The notes under the pieces were generated by a model, which made no database searches, was not told where the DNA came from, and saw only the letters and a program-made list of their open reading frames with translations. This document shows positions 49,201 through 59,100 of a DNA stretch of 64,000 bases, in pieces (positions within the stretch are counted from its first letter, which is position 1; every line of letters begins with the position of its first letter). The position numbers were made by a program, and so were the translations under genes. This DNA is from Chondrosia reniformis. Lineage: Eukaryota > Porifera > Demospongiae > Chondrillida > Chondrillidae. The stretch covers positions 1,984,001-2,048,000 of the forward strand of contig OX359197.1 of NCBI GenBank assembly GCA_947172415.1, read 5' to 3'.

Positions 49201-52160
49201 TGTGCATGAATCATACAAGCAAGGAACCGGTGTTGCAACAAGCATTTCTGGGATATGTTGCAACACCCTTGGTTGTATATATTCATGCATAGCTAATGCT
49301 TCACTGCGTAACATCCCTATTTGTTTCTGTACCATCCCTACATCTTTACTATTTTTGTAGAATTTTTTTAAAATATTTCTAATTTCTGTACTTTTTTTAT
49401 GGAGCACGAGCTAGGAATTAGATTTTACTGAATATTTGTTTCACAATCTCCGACTGAAATATGATGCCATTAAAATGGCAAATTAATTGAAGCCTTGATT
49501 GATTCTTTGGCCATGAAAACCGTCATAATCAATAATAGTGTTACCATTCTCGCTCCTACAAAAGAATACATCGTGGAAAATGTGGAGTATTTTCGCTTAA
49601 GAAGTATATAGTCTGAAAGCTTATTTCCTATTTTAATTACAGCGGGCGAAGAAGATGAAGAAGAAAATGAAAATGGGAGATTTCAAAGTTCGTTCATTTG
49701 CCAGCAGAACACGGTCGCTTGCCTTCAAGGCCAGTTTATAGCGTGGCTGTTCTATATTTAACTCTACATAAGGCCAAGTAAAATATATTACTTGTTTTTA
49801 TTGTCCCCATCTGTTCCTTAGCATATACCACCGCCTGGACAGTTTATAATACCCTGACCATGAATGTACGTAATTAGGTCATTCGAGAACCATACGTAAA
49901 GACGTCGTGTATTACGTTGCATTTATTAAACGTTGCGTTGCGTAACATGTGTGCATAGGTCTTATACCATTTTGTATGAACTATGAACGGGTAATCCAGC
50001 CTATTATCAACTATGCGTTTTGTGTGCTGGAGAGGAGAAAGTTCAAAAGTGTACACATTCCTTCACACCTGGACCTAAGAAATAATTGATGTGGAATCCT
50101 TATACTTGACACTTGTCTATTTGTCTTTCACCCTTTTCCACATGAACTGTTCACTGTCTGCATTTTAAATTTATTGGTATATATATGTACCCAATTTCTA
50201 CCTGTACACATACCTGCCTGTATTTCTTTGCTGTAATTGATTTGGTACATGCATTATTATGCACAAACATGTACACTGTTGTATCTGACAATCGATTTTG
50301 TACTTGATTGAAATTTGAATAAATGTATACCTATATATTTGAGTTTCACATGACGTGCATGGACCAATAAGAAGTAAAAAATAAAATTAAAATTGGACCT
50401 CCCTCCCCTATCTCATGATTACTGTTGGACGATTATCAAGTAATGTATTTTACTAGGCCTATTTTTGTTTCGGTGATTTTCAGCCTATTTTGAAATAATT
50501 TCGCCCATATACAATGTATAGGGAAACGAAACAACTGATGCCATCACTACATAGAGAGTACTACCGTACTCTCTGGTAACTCACTTCTAAAAAATTTATG
50601 TCTTTCTTTGAAGAAGCCTTCAAACGAAAGTAAGCAGTATCAAAACCAGCTCCAAGCGATATGATCTGTCCTTTATAGTCAGTCTCTTCCAGAAATGTCT
50701 TCAAGATATGATTCAAGGACACTAATCTTTGGTACATAACCCTATTTATTATATTAAAAATGAATTAGAATATATAGAAGCTGATTTTTCAGCATGTAAT
50801 AATTGTTGTATACAAATTCTCATCAAGGTATACCAAGATATAGCATGTATGTGGGTGGGCAGACATATTATTATTCTACAATTAGATTGAAACTTAACAG
50901 GAAATCCATGTAAACATTCAATAGGCATTATAAAACAGGTATCAGTGACTATATAAGAGTGATGAAGAAGAGGTTCCTCCACATACACATTAACAGAATC
51001 CAACAATGTCTGTGAACAATTTTCTGAATAATTAAGATTATAGGATGTTTTGAGAATGTTGATTGGATAAATTAAAGCAGGGGAGCAGGGGAGCAGGGAA
51101 GCCAAGCAAACAAGTATATATAAATGACTTCTTTACTACTAATATAAATGGCTTTTAAACACTATTTACATATGTTTACTGCACTTGGAGTATATAGCAC
51201 TCATATAGCATGTGTCACTTTAATAAACAATTATTATTATTAATTACTTACGTAGTTAAGTGAGTGTTAACTGATGGACTTAAAAGTAATATATATATAT
51301 ATAACATGTATATATTAAGACTAGATGAATATACGAGATTGATGATCATATCTTTCAACTGTGAGATATTCACAAGGGAAATTGAAAGAATTTATAGTTA
51401 TATATGTGCACAAAGAGAATTAGGGAAGGAATGGGAAAAAACTACAAATGTAGTAATCTAAGTTTCATTCACTAAGTGATATGAGTAGGCTAGTAAATGA
51501 AGTGGAACAATCAGGGCAGGCAACATATAAATAATATATATATATGGACAAAAAGGCAGAAGCCTAGTAGCTAAATATATATATACGGCGGATCTTAGTA
51601 GTGCTGGGTTAAGAGTAGAAATATATAGGCAGGTGGAACAACTTAAAGAGAGACCCAAGCCCTATTCAATAGTAACCATCGCGTATACTCACCAAACGGT
51701 TTAACCTTTTCAGGCGAAAACTAAAAAGCGGACGTACCAAACCGAACCAGCGGAACTGCATGGGTCCATGGACCACTTCATTGGTAAATTGAAAAATACC
51801 TGCATTTTCAAAGTGGTCGATTTTCTGGGCATCCGTTACTTTTCAGTTATATTCGAGAAGAACACTAACTCTGATATTGCTGAAGAAGACCTACGGATTC
51901 TCGAAATAAGTGTTGCTACTAATATACGGACCTGCATGTCCATGCAGATGATTTATATTTTGTATTCCGACTTACTTTATTATCCAAAGTGTTGCACAAT
52001 GCTTTTCAAAGCTTGAGTCAAATTCCTGCGATGAAATTTGCTTCAAAAAGGGATCGTCAAAACAACCAGACTTGACCAAGGCGGCTTTCCAACCAGTAAC
52101 AAAATCGTTGGTTCTTTGAACTATTTTCAAAACGCTTTTCTCTTCTATTAATTCAGTCAT
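34714..52160 (-). CDS. LCMT2: LCMT2/TYW4, tRNA yW-synthesizing enzyme 4, full-length copy (B2)
   Basis: Exons 52160-51976, 50741-50585, 49052-48950, 47493-47340, 46775-46709, 44897-44866, 44768-44684, 43915-43808, 42271-42084, 41167-41080, 40515-40467 (uncertain), 40156-40094, 40012-39905, 39640-39521, 38627-38530, 37696-37556, 37231-37176, 36264-36129, 34890-34714. Phases agree throughout, giving about 704 residues (human LCMT2: 686). In the family this enzyme methylates, then methoxycarbonylates, the wybutosine side chain of tRNA-Phe. N-terminal SAM-dependent methyltransferase: VQRTND, GCFDDPF, SLGAGFDTAYFRL, TEFVLPYL. C-terminal kelch propeller: LMFGGYESS, VLFGGYDE, MILFGGRNN, LIYGGVN, FIVGGVKW, LGGGGY. 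ATG 52160 is the likely start; the frame is open upstream to 52274. Exon 5 may instead end at 46694. Exon 11 uses an in-frame downstream AG because the acceptor seen in copy A is lost. Introns are crowded with mobile elements. Confidence 0.85.
35021..35180. repeat. 68-bp tandem repeat, B2 only
   Basis: Unit starts attaaaattacaatcaagta; starts at 35021, 35089 and 35157, giving two full units and part of a third. It lies in the last LCMT2 intron. Confidence 0.85.
35458..35622. repeat. Hairpin with 41-bp perfect arms, B2 only
   Basis: Arms 35458-35498 and 35582-35622 (gagggagctaagaataccga onward and its complement), loop 83 bases. It forms the right part of an insert of about 450 bases (35190-35640) that has no counterpart in copies A or B1. 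Confidence 0.85.
37790..38376. mobile_element. Tigger-like MITE (CAGTGGAACCTG ends), B2 only
   Basis: 587 bases with ends cagtggaacctgtttaag and acacaggttccactg, flanked on both sides by tatatg, the likely target duplication. Copy A has the uninterrupted target at about 7815-7830. An 80-codon frame inside (37931-38173) may descend from a transposase but is not recognisable. Confidence 0.8.
38670..39134. mobile_element. Pogo/Tigger-type MITE, copy B2
   Basis: Counterpart of 8112-8568 with a better-kept right end (cttaacgaggtttgactg). Confidence 0.65.
39248..39345 (-). mobile_element. tRNA-derived SINE remnant, copy B2
   Basis: Counterpart of 8690-8785. Confidence 0.5.
42425..43234 (+). mobile_element. 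5'-truncated LINE end, copy B2
   Basis: Counterpart of 11993-12802, with the 128-codon frame (42425-42811) intact and the AAT tail ending near 43234. Confidence 0.75.
43509..43566. repeat. Hairpin with 22-bp perfect arms, copy B2
   Basis: Arms 43509-43530 and 43545-43566, identical to 13073-13130. Confidence 0.7.
44256..44476 (+). mobile_element. Older LINE 3' UTR fragment, copy B2
   Basis: Counterpart of 13818-14038. Confidence 0.6.
45135..46510 (+). mobile_element. Degenerate LINE reverse transcriptase, copy B2
   Basis: Counterpart of 14697-16070 with the same stops, so the element was already dead before duplication. Confidence 0.7.
46832..47301. mobile_element. Pogo/Tigger-type MITE, reverse orientation, copy B2
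   Basis: Counterpart of 16394-16861. Confidence 0.7.
47669..48186. mobile_element. MITE with GTGACCGTCCATGCGAAAAG ends, copy B2
   Basis: Counterpart of 17228-17745; right end cttttcgcatggaccgtcac is closer to a perfect inverted repeat than in copy A. Confidence 0.75.
48263..48843. mobile_element. Tigger-type MITE, copy B2
   Basis: Counterpart of 17822-18401. Confidence 0.8.
49160..49357. mobile_element. Fold-back element with nested hairpin, copy B2
   Basis: Counterpart of 18719-18915. Confidence 0.65.
51714..52016 (+). CDS. Exon-like open frame of unknown identity, antisense to LCMT2 exon 1
   Basis: Begins after an acceptor (aaccttttcag) and stays open 100 codons to a stop at 52014-52016, overlapping LCMT2 exon 1 (51976-52160) on the other strand. 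The N-terminal part is charged and looks coding (KTKKRTYQTEPAELHGS, IGKLKNTCIFKVVDFLGIRY); the last 30 residues look non-coding, so the exon may end near 51935, the boundary of the duplicated block. Possibly an exon of a mobile-element protein. Not identified. Confidence 0.3.
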   Translation, partial: AKTKKRTYQTEPAELHGSMDHFIGKLKNTCIFKVVDFLGIRYFSVIFEKNTNSDIAEEDLRILEISVATNIRTCMSMQMIYILYSDLLYYPKCCTMLFKA

Positions 52161-52766
52161 ATCTGATCGATGATTCTCCAACTGGTGCAGATGTAGCCGT
52201 TTTGGCCTTTTGTACTCTCTAAGTAAGGATGGCCGAAAAAAAAAACATGGCCGCCCTATCCAATGTATTATCATTTAACACCTCATAAATCAACAGCGAT
52301 TGGATTTTTGGTTGTATTATAGTGTTTGTAGTCGTTTTTGCATGCTTTTCTAAACGCCGAAACATGTTTCGATGCTCTACAACCTTCGCAAAGTGGTTAC
52401 GCCGAAATAGGCCAAATTCTGAAATTCCTCAGTTCTCCTTCTTTTTTCAAATGAGCTAGCGCTAACATGCGAACTTACGCAGGTACATACAAGTACTAAA
52501 TCGTTATTAATGTTTCCGAACTAGGGAATAGGCAACCTTAGATTTCCACGCGCTCTATCCGAAGCGTGTTACTTTTGAAGGTGCCAAATTTAGGGCCTCT
52601 TCGAACGCCATTAATCAAAAAATAAATCAAATTAAGTAACTCGAGTTAGAAATATTTGTGGCACTGCCGCCTCGCCTAGATTGTCTATTCTGCTACTTTA
52701 TTTCGAGTTTTCGCCAAGAAAACTTTCAAAACAAATGTTAAAAAGAAAAAATGGGGCAATACAAAT
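52161..52766. other. 5' flank of LCMT2
   Basis: No further gene. A short piece near 52700-52737 (gttttcgccaagaaaacttt) is the reverse complement of sequence just downstream of the MULE remnant (about 33355-33398), so it may be an end of the same element family. The LCMT2 promoter should lie here; no specific motif was recognised. Confidence 0.4.
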
Positions 52767-53106
52767 TAAATAAAAACATTCAAAAAAGAAGTTTAAAGTA
52801 GGGATGGCATTATAACAGTGATTGGCACATCTAACGAAACAATCACATGGTAAGGCTAACATTGCAGAAGTGGCATACTGAAACTTAACTACACATCTTC
52901 TATGTTTGGGCGCATCGATCCCTACTTCTAGTATATCCATGATGGGCCCAAACATAGAAGTGATGTGTATAATTAAGTTTCAGTATGCCACTTCTGCAAT
53001 GTTAGCCTTGATCACTTTCTTGTTTCGTTACTTTCTCTAGATGTGCCAATCACTGTTATATAGTGCCATCCCTACTTTTAACTTCATTTTTGATTGTTTT
53101 TATTTA
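52767..53106. mobile_element. Large palindromic fold-back element
   Basis: Arms of about 160-170 bases (left through gtagggatggcattataaca, right through its near-complement) meet near 52930. Mismatches and small gaps occur. It is the fullest member of the GTAGGGATGGCA family present in pieces elsewhere in the window. Confidence 0.75.
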
Positions 53107-53333
53107 TCTTATATCTAGTAGACAGCATGCTTTCTACTAAAAGACCAAAACGACTATAATCAGACAATTAATCCTGGGTGTTTATCGTTTTTGGGTGCCC
53201 CTAAATTACAGACACGTTTGATGATCAAAAAATGGGGGGATCCTCAATCTCTCTATAAGGTTGCACAGCTTGCAGACCCGGTCATTCAGAGGCACTTTAG
53301 GTTGCCTGATCCTGCCTACTTCTATTTGAAGAG

Positions 53334-53398
53334 GAAGACATCCACATCTCAAAGATACCAGAACCCGGTTCTGGTATCTTTGAGATGTGGATGTCTTC
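53334..53398. repeat. Perfect 65-bp palindrome
   Basis: Arms 53334-53365 and 53367-53398 are exact complements around a single base at 53366 (gataccagaacc c ggttctggtatc). It could extrude as a cruciform or mark the junction of an inverted duplication. Confidence 0.9.
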
Positions 53399-53470
53399 AT
53401 GTCATGTTTTCCTGCTCCTCTTGTCATGACACCCCATCCTCACTTTGTTTAGCTGTCATTGATCACAGAG

Positions 53471-53584
53471 GAACAACATTCACCAAGGGGGGCATTATTC
53501 ACTAATGAATACTGGGGACATAATTTAATAGTGAATACTGTCCTAGGGGGGACAACATTCACCAAGGGGGGACATTATTCACTA
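53471..53584. repeat. Direct repeat with G-runs, period about 80
   Basis: The unit acaacattcaccaagggggg followed by cattattcacta occurs at 53473-53504 and again at 53552-53584, separated by gtgaatactgtcctaggggg. Origin unknown. Confidence 0.7.
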
Positions 53585-53599
53585 GAGAATAATTTCCCG

Positions 53600-54404
53600 G
53601 GGGACACGGAAAAAGGAGGATGCCCTGCACCATGACAACGGTTGTTGCTTGGATTGCCGTCAATTTCAAAGTCATATCTCGTAGAAAATGTTTTTGTGCA
53701 AGCTTTACGATACATAGTTTAGTAAAGGTGGTTTCTAAATCCTTTCTGTTGGTTCAATATTCAACATAACATCAGCAGCTGAACATGCCAAATTAGTCAT
53801 ATGAACTATGAGCTTCGCAAAGAGGCCATTATCCTCAAAATATTAAGAAGAAAATGAGGAAGACCATTCAGGAGTAAGCCATAGCTGCACTACTTGGAGT
53901 CAGTTTTCGTTGACAGTTATTAACTATATATAAATGCAAGTTAACTGTAAAGGCTGAAATATCACACAGAGACTGAAAAGCTAATGGAATTACACAGTTG
54001 TTCAATCAATCAACAGATGCCACATTTTAGCCTCCTGCTATGTAGGCTATATATCAGACACTTTGTGAAAGGTATCCAGTGTGTAAATTGCATGTTTGCA
54101 GACAGAGAGATGTAACTGGAACCCAATAACAAGGTGAAGAATTTCTGTCCTATTGGTCACCTTACCATGTGTATTTGTTTATCAGGGTAATTATACTAAC
54201 TGTATATGTTCTAAAAACAGAACAAAAATTACAACCATTTGCAAGTTTATATTTATAAGGTTAAATACATAAGTATGTAACAAAGCTAATACTTAAAATA
54301 CCTACATATAATACAAAGTGACATATATATACATATACACTAGTACTCCTTTGTTGGGGCAATTAAGGAAAATTATATTCCATAAATATAACCTTTGAAT
54401 AACT
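53600..54404. other. Intergenic, nothing recognised
   Basis: No open frame of note, repeat end or RNA gene recognised. Confidence 0.4.
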
Positions 54405-54640
54405 AAAATAAGAGGCCTAGGGACTATGGCCTCTTATTATATAGTTATACAATGTGATATCCTGCCGATAACTCAGTAAACGCCTAAAGGCTTGCGTTAT
54501 CTCTAGGGGTGGCGTGTATAACAGTTATACAATGTCACTTTGTGATGCATGTGTCAATTACACATGCACTCGCCTTCAGGTCTCGTGTATTTATATAATC
54601 CATACACCACAAATTGACATTGTATAACTATTAGAAATCT
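54405..54640. mobile_element. MITE with tatacaatgt ends and small hairpin
   Basis: Contains aataagaggcc/ggcctcttatt (54407-54440) and an element from gttatacaatgtgatatcct to gacattgtataacta. A second copy of the core (gataactcagtaaac, cagttatgcaatgtcacttt) is at 60480-60620. Confidence 0.6.
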
Positions 54641-54789
54641 ACACTTGAGCAATTCTATATATATTGTAAGTTTGTCTTATACAATCTTGTTCAAAGACAA
54701 AATTATTTACAAGATTTAAGATCTATACACTGCATATTGTTTACACACATGGTATGCCAGGTATTACATCAAACCACATGTAATTATAA

Positions 54790-54960
54790 TCTGTCTCAAA
54801 CATCATAAGGAGGGAAAAACAAAAGAAGCAATTGTCAAGAATAATTGAACGCAGCACAGCTGGTTCTGACCACCAGTGCTCTGCCACTGAGCTACAATAG
54901 CCACAGCAAGTTGGTTATCTATATAGAATACTACTGTAGTGATTGGTAGACATCAAACCC
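54790..54960 (-). mobile_element. tRNA-derived SINE
   Basis: On the minus strand it carries gtagctcagtggcagagcac, a near-consensus pol III A box, then a B-box-like gcgttcaatta about 40 bases on, and a tail gcttcttttgtttttccctc. The acceptor stem does not pair, so it is a SINE and not a tRNA gene. Decayed copies: 8690-8785 and 39248-39345. Confidence 0.65.
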
Positions 54961-55137
54961 ATGAACAATCATCATTTTTTCTTTCATACAGAATGGAACC
55001 TACATAGGAAACATTTGAACTGCCATGTTTGAAAAGGTTATGTACATATATATATAATGCAAAATTCTATATGGGGCAAACAAATATAGCATGCAGCCTG
55101 TAATCTATAGATGCATACTTGAACACCCTACCTATAC

Positions 55138-55356
55138 ATTCACAACAATTTTCCAATTATTCCAGTCAAAATAAAAGGTATAACAATGCCCTGAGCTTGA
55201 TAGTATCTTGTGAGGAGATACTGAAAGATTTGTGCCGGAATACCTATATACGTACATAAAATATTTACCAACTTCATCTATAACACAAGGTGGTTGATGG
55301 AGCAGGTGTAGAAGGGACACAGTTTGAGAGAGTATTGAGTATTGTAGAAGCAGTAT
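55138..55356 (-). pseudogene. MATE gene fragment in the single-copy region
   Basis: Matches MATE exon 1 (A 2941-3155), encoding LLQYSILSQTVSLLHLLHQ and PPCVIDEVGK before the frame breaks. The adjoining 55400-55560 matches the intergenic A 4545-4690, so the MATE to beta-helix spacing is preserved here next to an intact beta-helix gene. Confidence 0.85.
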
Positions 55357-56184
55357 CATGAGATCATCATGCATATTTGTGCATGATGATCATGATGATG
55401 ATACTGAGGGCTGTTATGCCTTCATCTGCATGTCAGGAATGTGTGAATTATCATAGCCTTATTCAGTACATAAAATTCCTTTGCTTTGTTTGTTTATGGA
55501 GCTGGCTTGGGTCTTTCTGAATAGTAGTATAAACTGCTGCCTACAATTTAGGATATACGTAGATATGTGAAGGGTTTTAATTTGGTGGGCCATATGACAA
55601 TGACATATATACATAGCTTATATATATCACCTACTGTAGCTTTATATGCATTCACAAATATGCATGATGATCTCAATGTCTCTCTCAACCTAATCTTGTA
55701 GCAGGAGTAAAATTTAATATTGTATATATGTATGTTACCTTAGTATATTTTAACTTGTACTGTATATATACGTATTTAACCTGAAGCATAATTTTTTATG
55801 TGGTTAACATACATAATATATATAAAATATAGAAATAACTGCATCTAACTTATACTGCATATTTAAAATAGTATATATATGAGACAATGTGCTATGTATG
55901 TACTATATCAGCTGAACTATACTGGTTAACATTTTATATGATATATATCATAAATTCCAATGATTATCTGTATATCCCTGTTAATATACATATGAACATA
56001 TGCACATAGATGTTACAGTTAAAGTTTAAATTTATTTGGCTAAATTATAAATTCACACTTGTACAAATTGAAATATATGCAATTGTTAGGGAAAAGTTAA
56101 TGATAACACACTGCATGCATGTACATTTATTAAGCTGAACTACTAGCTGATGTAGCAAATTTCATGGATTATATAGTCAATAAA

Positions 56185-59100
56185 CTAGTTTATACTGTAA
56201 GTGCATGTGAGGAGAGGTTCTGTAAGATCTCTCTGTCCAGCTTCAGAAGTGTCCACATCTGTACTTGAAGGAATTGCCTCTTCTTCATTTTCCGTATCAC
56301 TGGAGTCTGCAGCTGCTTTTGCTGAATTTGGCTTTAGGATTAGAGATATTCTTTGAATATTAAAGTCTGAGTTATCATCTTTAGATGTGGTGGAAGGTTT
56401 ACTTTGCTTCTTCTTTAATTGTTTAATCTTTATTGCTAAATATTTTTTGATTTTTTGTAGCTTCCTCTTAGTAATTGGTCCCAGGGGGGAATACTCAAAG
56501 TAGTGGTAAGTGAGGATTAAGAAAAACTCACATGTAACAACTGATCTTGATATATTTAAGACAATATCAAAGCTTTCACTATTGGTGTATAGCAGATAAG
56601 AGAAAAGTGCAATTAAATTTAGCAGAAAAGAGATATCAAGCCAATGTGCAAGATTCATTCTTAGATCTACTGTCATTTTTGACTTCCAACTTTCAGGTAG
56701 GCATCGCTCAAAAGGAAGTTCTCTAAAAGGCCTAGCTATTATTTGAAATGCAATGACTGCCAAAATGAGGTATATGATAACCAAATAAACTTGTTTGGAT
56801 TCTAAAAAGAATTTTAGGAGAATGACAATTATTCGAACCAGTAAGCGCACACCAACCCAAAATCCAAATTTAAGTCTAAATGAAGCCTGAAAGGTGTCCA
56901 AAAAATTCCAATACCACTGTTTTCGAATGCATCTTCTAAATAAATCACCAAAAATTGACATTATTGTTATTGGAATCAAAAACCCAGTAAGGGCAAATAG
57001 TGCGGTTAATCCAAGTACTACATGTTTCGGGCTGCTGAAATATCCTAATGTCCCATCATAAAGCCACACCCTTTTGCAAGATCTGGTTTCTGTACTACAC
57101 AGCTCAGTGTACAATAAACATTTTACTACTGCATCTGTTGTCAAAGCAAATGAATACCATATAATTGTAGCTAAAACGGGTGTTATACGGGGCCCCACTT
57201 TTCTGTGAACTTTGTCAATATTGATGCATTTCAGTTTTGGTAGTAGAAATGCAGAACCAACTATGATAAGTAGGTAAGTTGGAAAAGCAAATGAAAGAAA
57301 TGTCCTAACAAATGGGTCTAGTCCATCATAGAGACAAGTTCCATAATTGATATTCAAGGTAAAAATGGAGAATATAATCTGAGTAGGATTGGAAGAGCTA
57401 TTTTGGAGATTTTCACTATTTATGGATACAATATGGAGATATAGTAGAAATCCTCCTATAGATCTTGTTGTTATTGATAAGTTGAAAAAACATGTAATGA
57501 AGACCAGTATGGGACCAAAGAGAAGAAAAGCCACAATAAACCAAAGTCCACTGTTTGAACACACATGACATTTAAAGGAGCCGAGGACATCACTTTTTCC
57601 TTCAGGACATTGACTGCAAAGTACTCCGACTCGTCCATTATCGCAAATATCATTTCCCCTAATTAATGAAAATCTGATATTTCCATGGCTTTCCTTACAG
57701 TATCCTCTGGGACAAATCTTGCTAAAGAGAATGTGATTACTAGAATTATTTTGAATGCCACCCCAAAAATGCTGTGGTAAACTAAATGAGAGGTCCTGCA
57801 AATGGCATTTAATTCCATTCTTTTTCAAAAACACAAAGCAAATACACTCCTTAAAAAATCTGCCCTTCAGCAGGAAATATCCTGGAGGGCAAGTGGAATA
57901 TATTTCTACCTTTACTGTATTGTAGAGGTACACTTTTTCAGAACTGTAGTATAAAGGTGTATTACTGAAGAGTGGAACTTGCAGATGTAGGAAAGTGAAA
58001 TTTGTGTTATTTTCAGGTGCAACTCGAGGAAAAGTTATAATGTTGCATTGACGAAATAATTCCTGATTCCATAAATTTTTCATATTGGATGTAACTGTTG
58101 TATTTTTATACATTTTGATGATTTCAGCTGTTTTGCTTTTCATTATGTTAACATGAAGAGGTGTTTGAAGCATTACATTCATATCTGCGAGCACCAGCAA
58201 GTGTAAAGTAACTTGCTGACCTGGGTAGATCTTAACTGTTTCAAATGTACATTCTCTCAGATTGCTGTATCTACCATTAATAAAATCTTGCTGCCTCGAG
58301 AAATTGGTGCAGTTACAGATTCTCCTGGGTAAGGAAGATTGTGTTTTCTCAAAATAATATACACTGACATATTTATTGCGTGATCGAAAGTTTGTTTTAT
58401 TAAAAATTGCCTCCTTGAAAATTTCAGTAGACCCCACTTTTCTTCTTTTGCTAGATACCTTTGTGTATAGTTTACAGCTGTTAACATTTGAATTAAATAT
58501 TTCATTTCCACTTTTGCTTGCTGTATTGTTTAGCAGGATGATATTTCGATATTTTGTAATATCTCTCTTTTCAGCTTGAGTTACATAACTTCCATTGTCA
58601 TGGATAAATTGAAAGAAGCATGAACAATCATTTCTCAACTGAAAACTGCAATTATCATGAATGTATATTCCTCCGCCCACTAGAAATGCCCTATTTTTTG
58701 TAATAGTAAGAAGACTATTATTTCTCAATAACAGCATTGAATTTCCCAGAAAATGGATGCCAGCCCCATAAGGAGAGCGATTATCACTGATCAAGTTCCT
58801 TAGACCATGTAATTCCATATTTGTATCTTGGAGCAGAAGACCTTTGCCCCAATTCTTTTCTATTGTACTGTTTTGAAACAGCACCCTATTTCTGCCTTGG
58901 AAACCAATAAGATACACAATGCCTCTCCATGGATACTCTGTTGGGCAGTTAATTTTGTAATTTAAATAATCACTCTGGAGGAAAAAGTTTTTTATATAGC
59001 GGCTTCTTACACATATATTTGTAGACCTGTCCCTATACTTTATAACATCATTTTTCTGGAACATATTGTTCTGTAAAACTAATTGCCTGGTAGAAAACTT

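Larger units (their letters stand above)
33491..51934. repeat. Copy B2 of the locus
   Basis: Matches A from 4335 to 21469. It overlaps B1 in content for the A 4335-6946 part, so the last LCMT2 exons occur three times in the window. Insertions not shared with A: 33649-34148, about 35190-35640, 37790-38376, about 40675-40780. Insertions in A missing here: 5985-6235, 7605-7738, 10740-10806. Beyond 51934 it continues into single-copy DNA with LCMT2 exon 1. Confidence 0.9.

Noticed and set aside
54850-54910. A functional tRNA gene on the minus strand
   Set aside because: The A box is good but no acceptor stem or anticodon arm pairs; decayed copies elsewhere point to a SINE.
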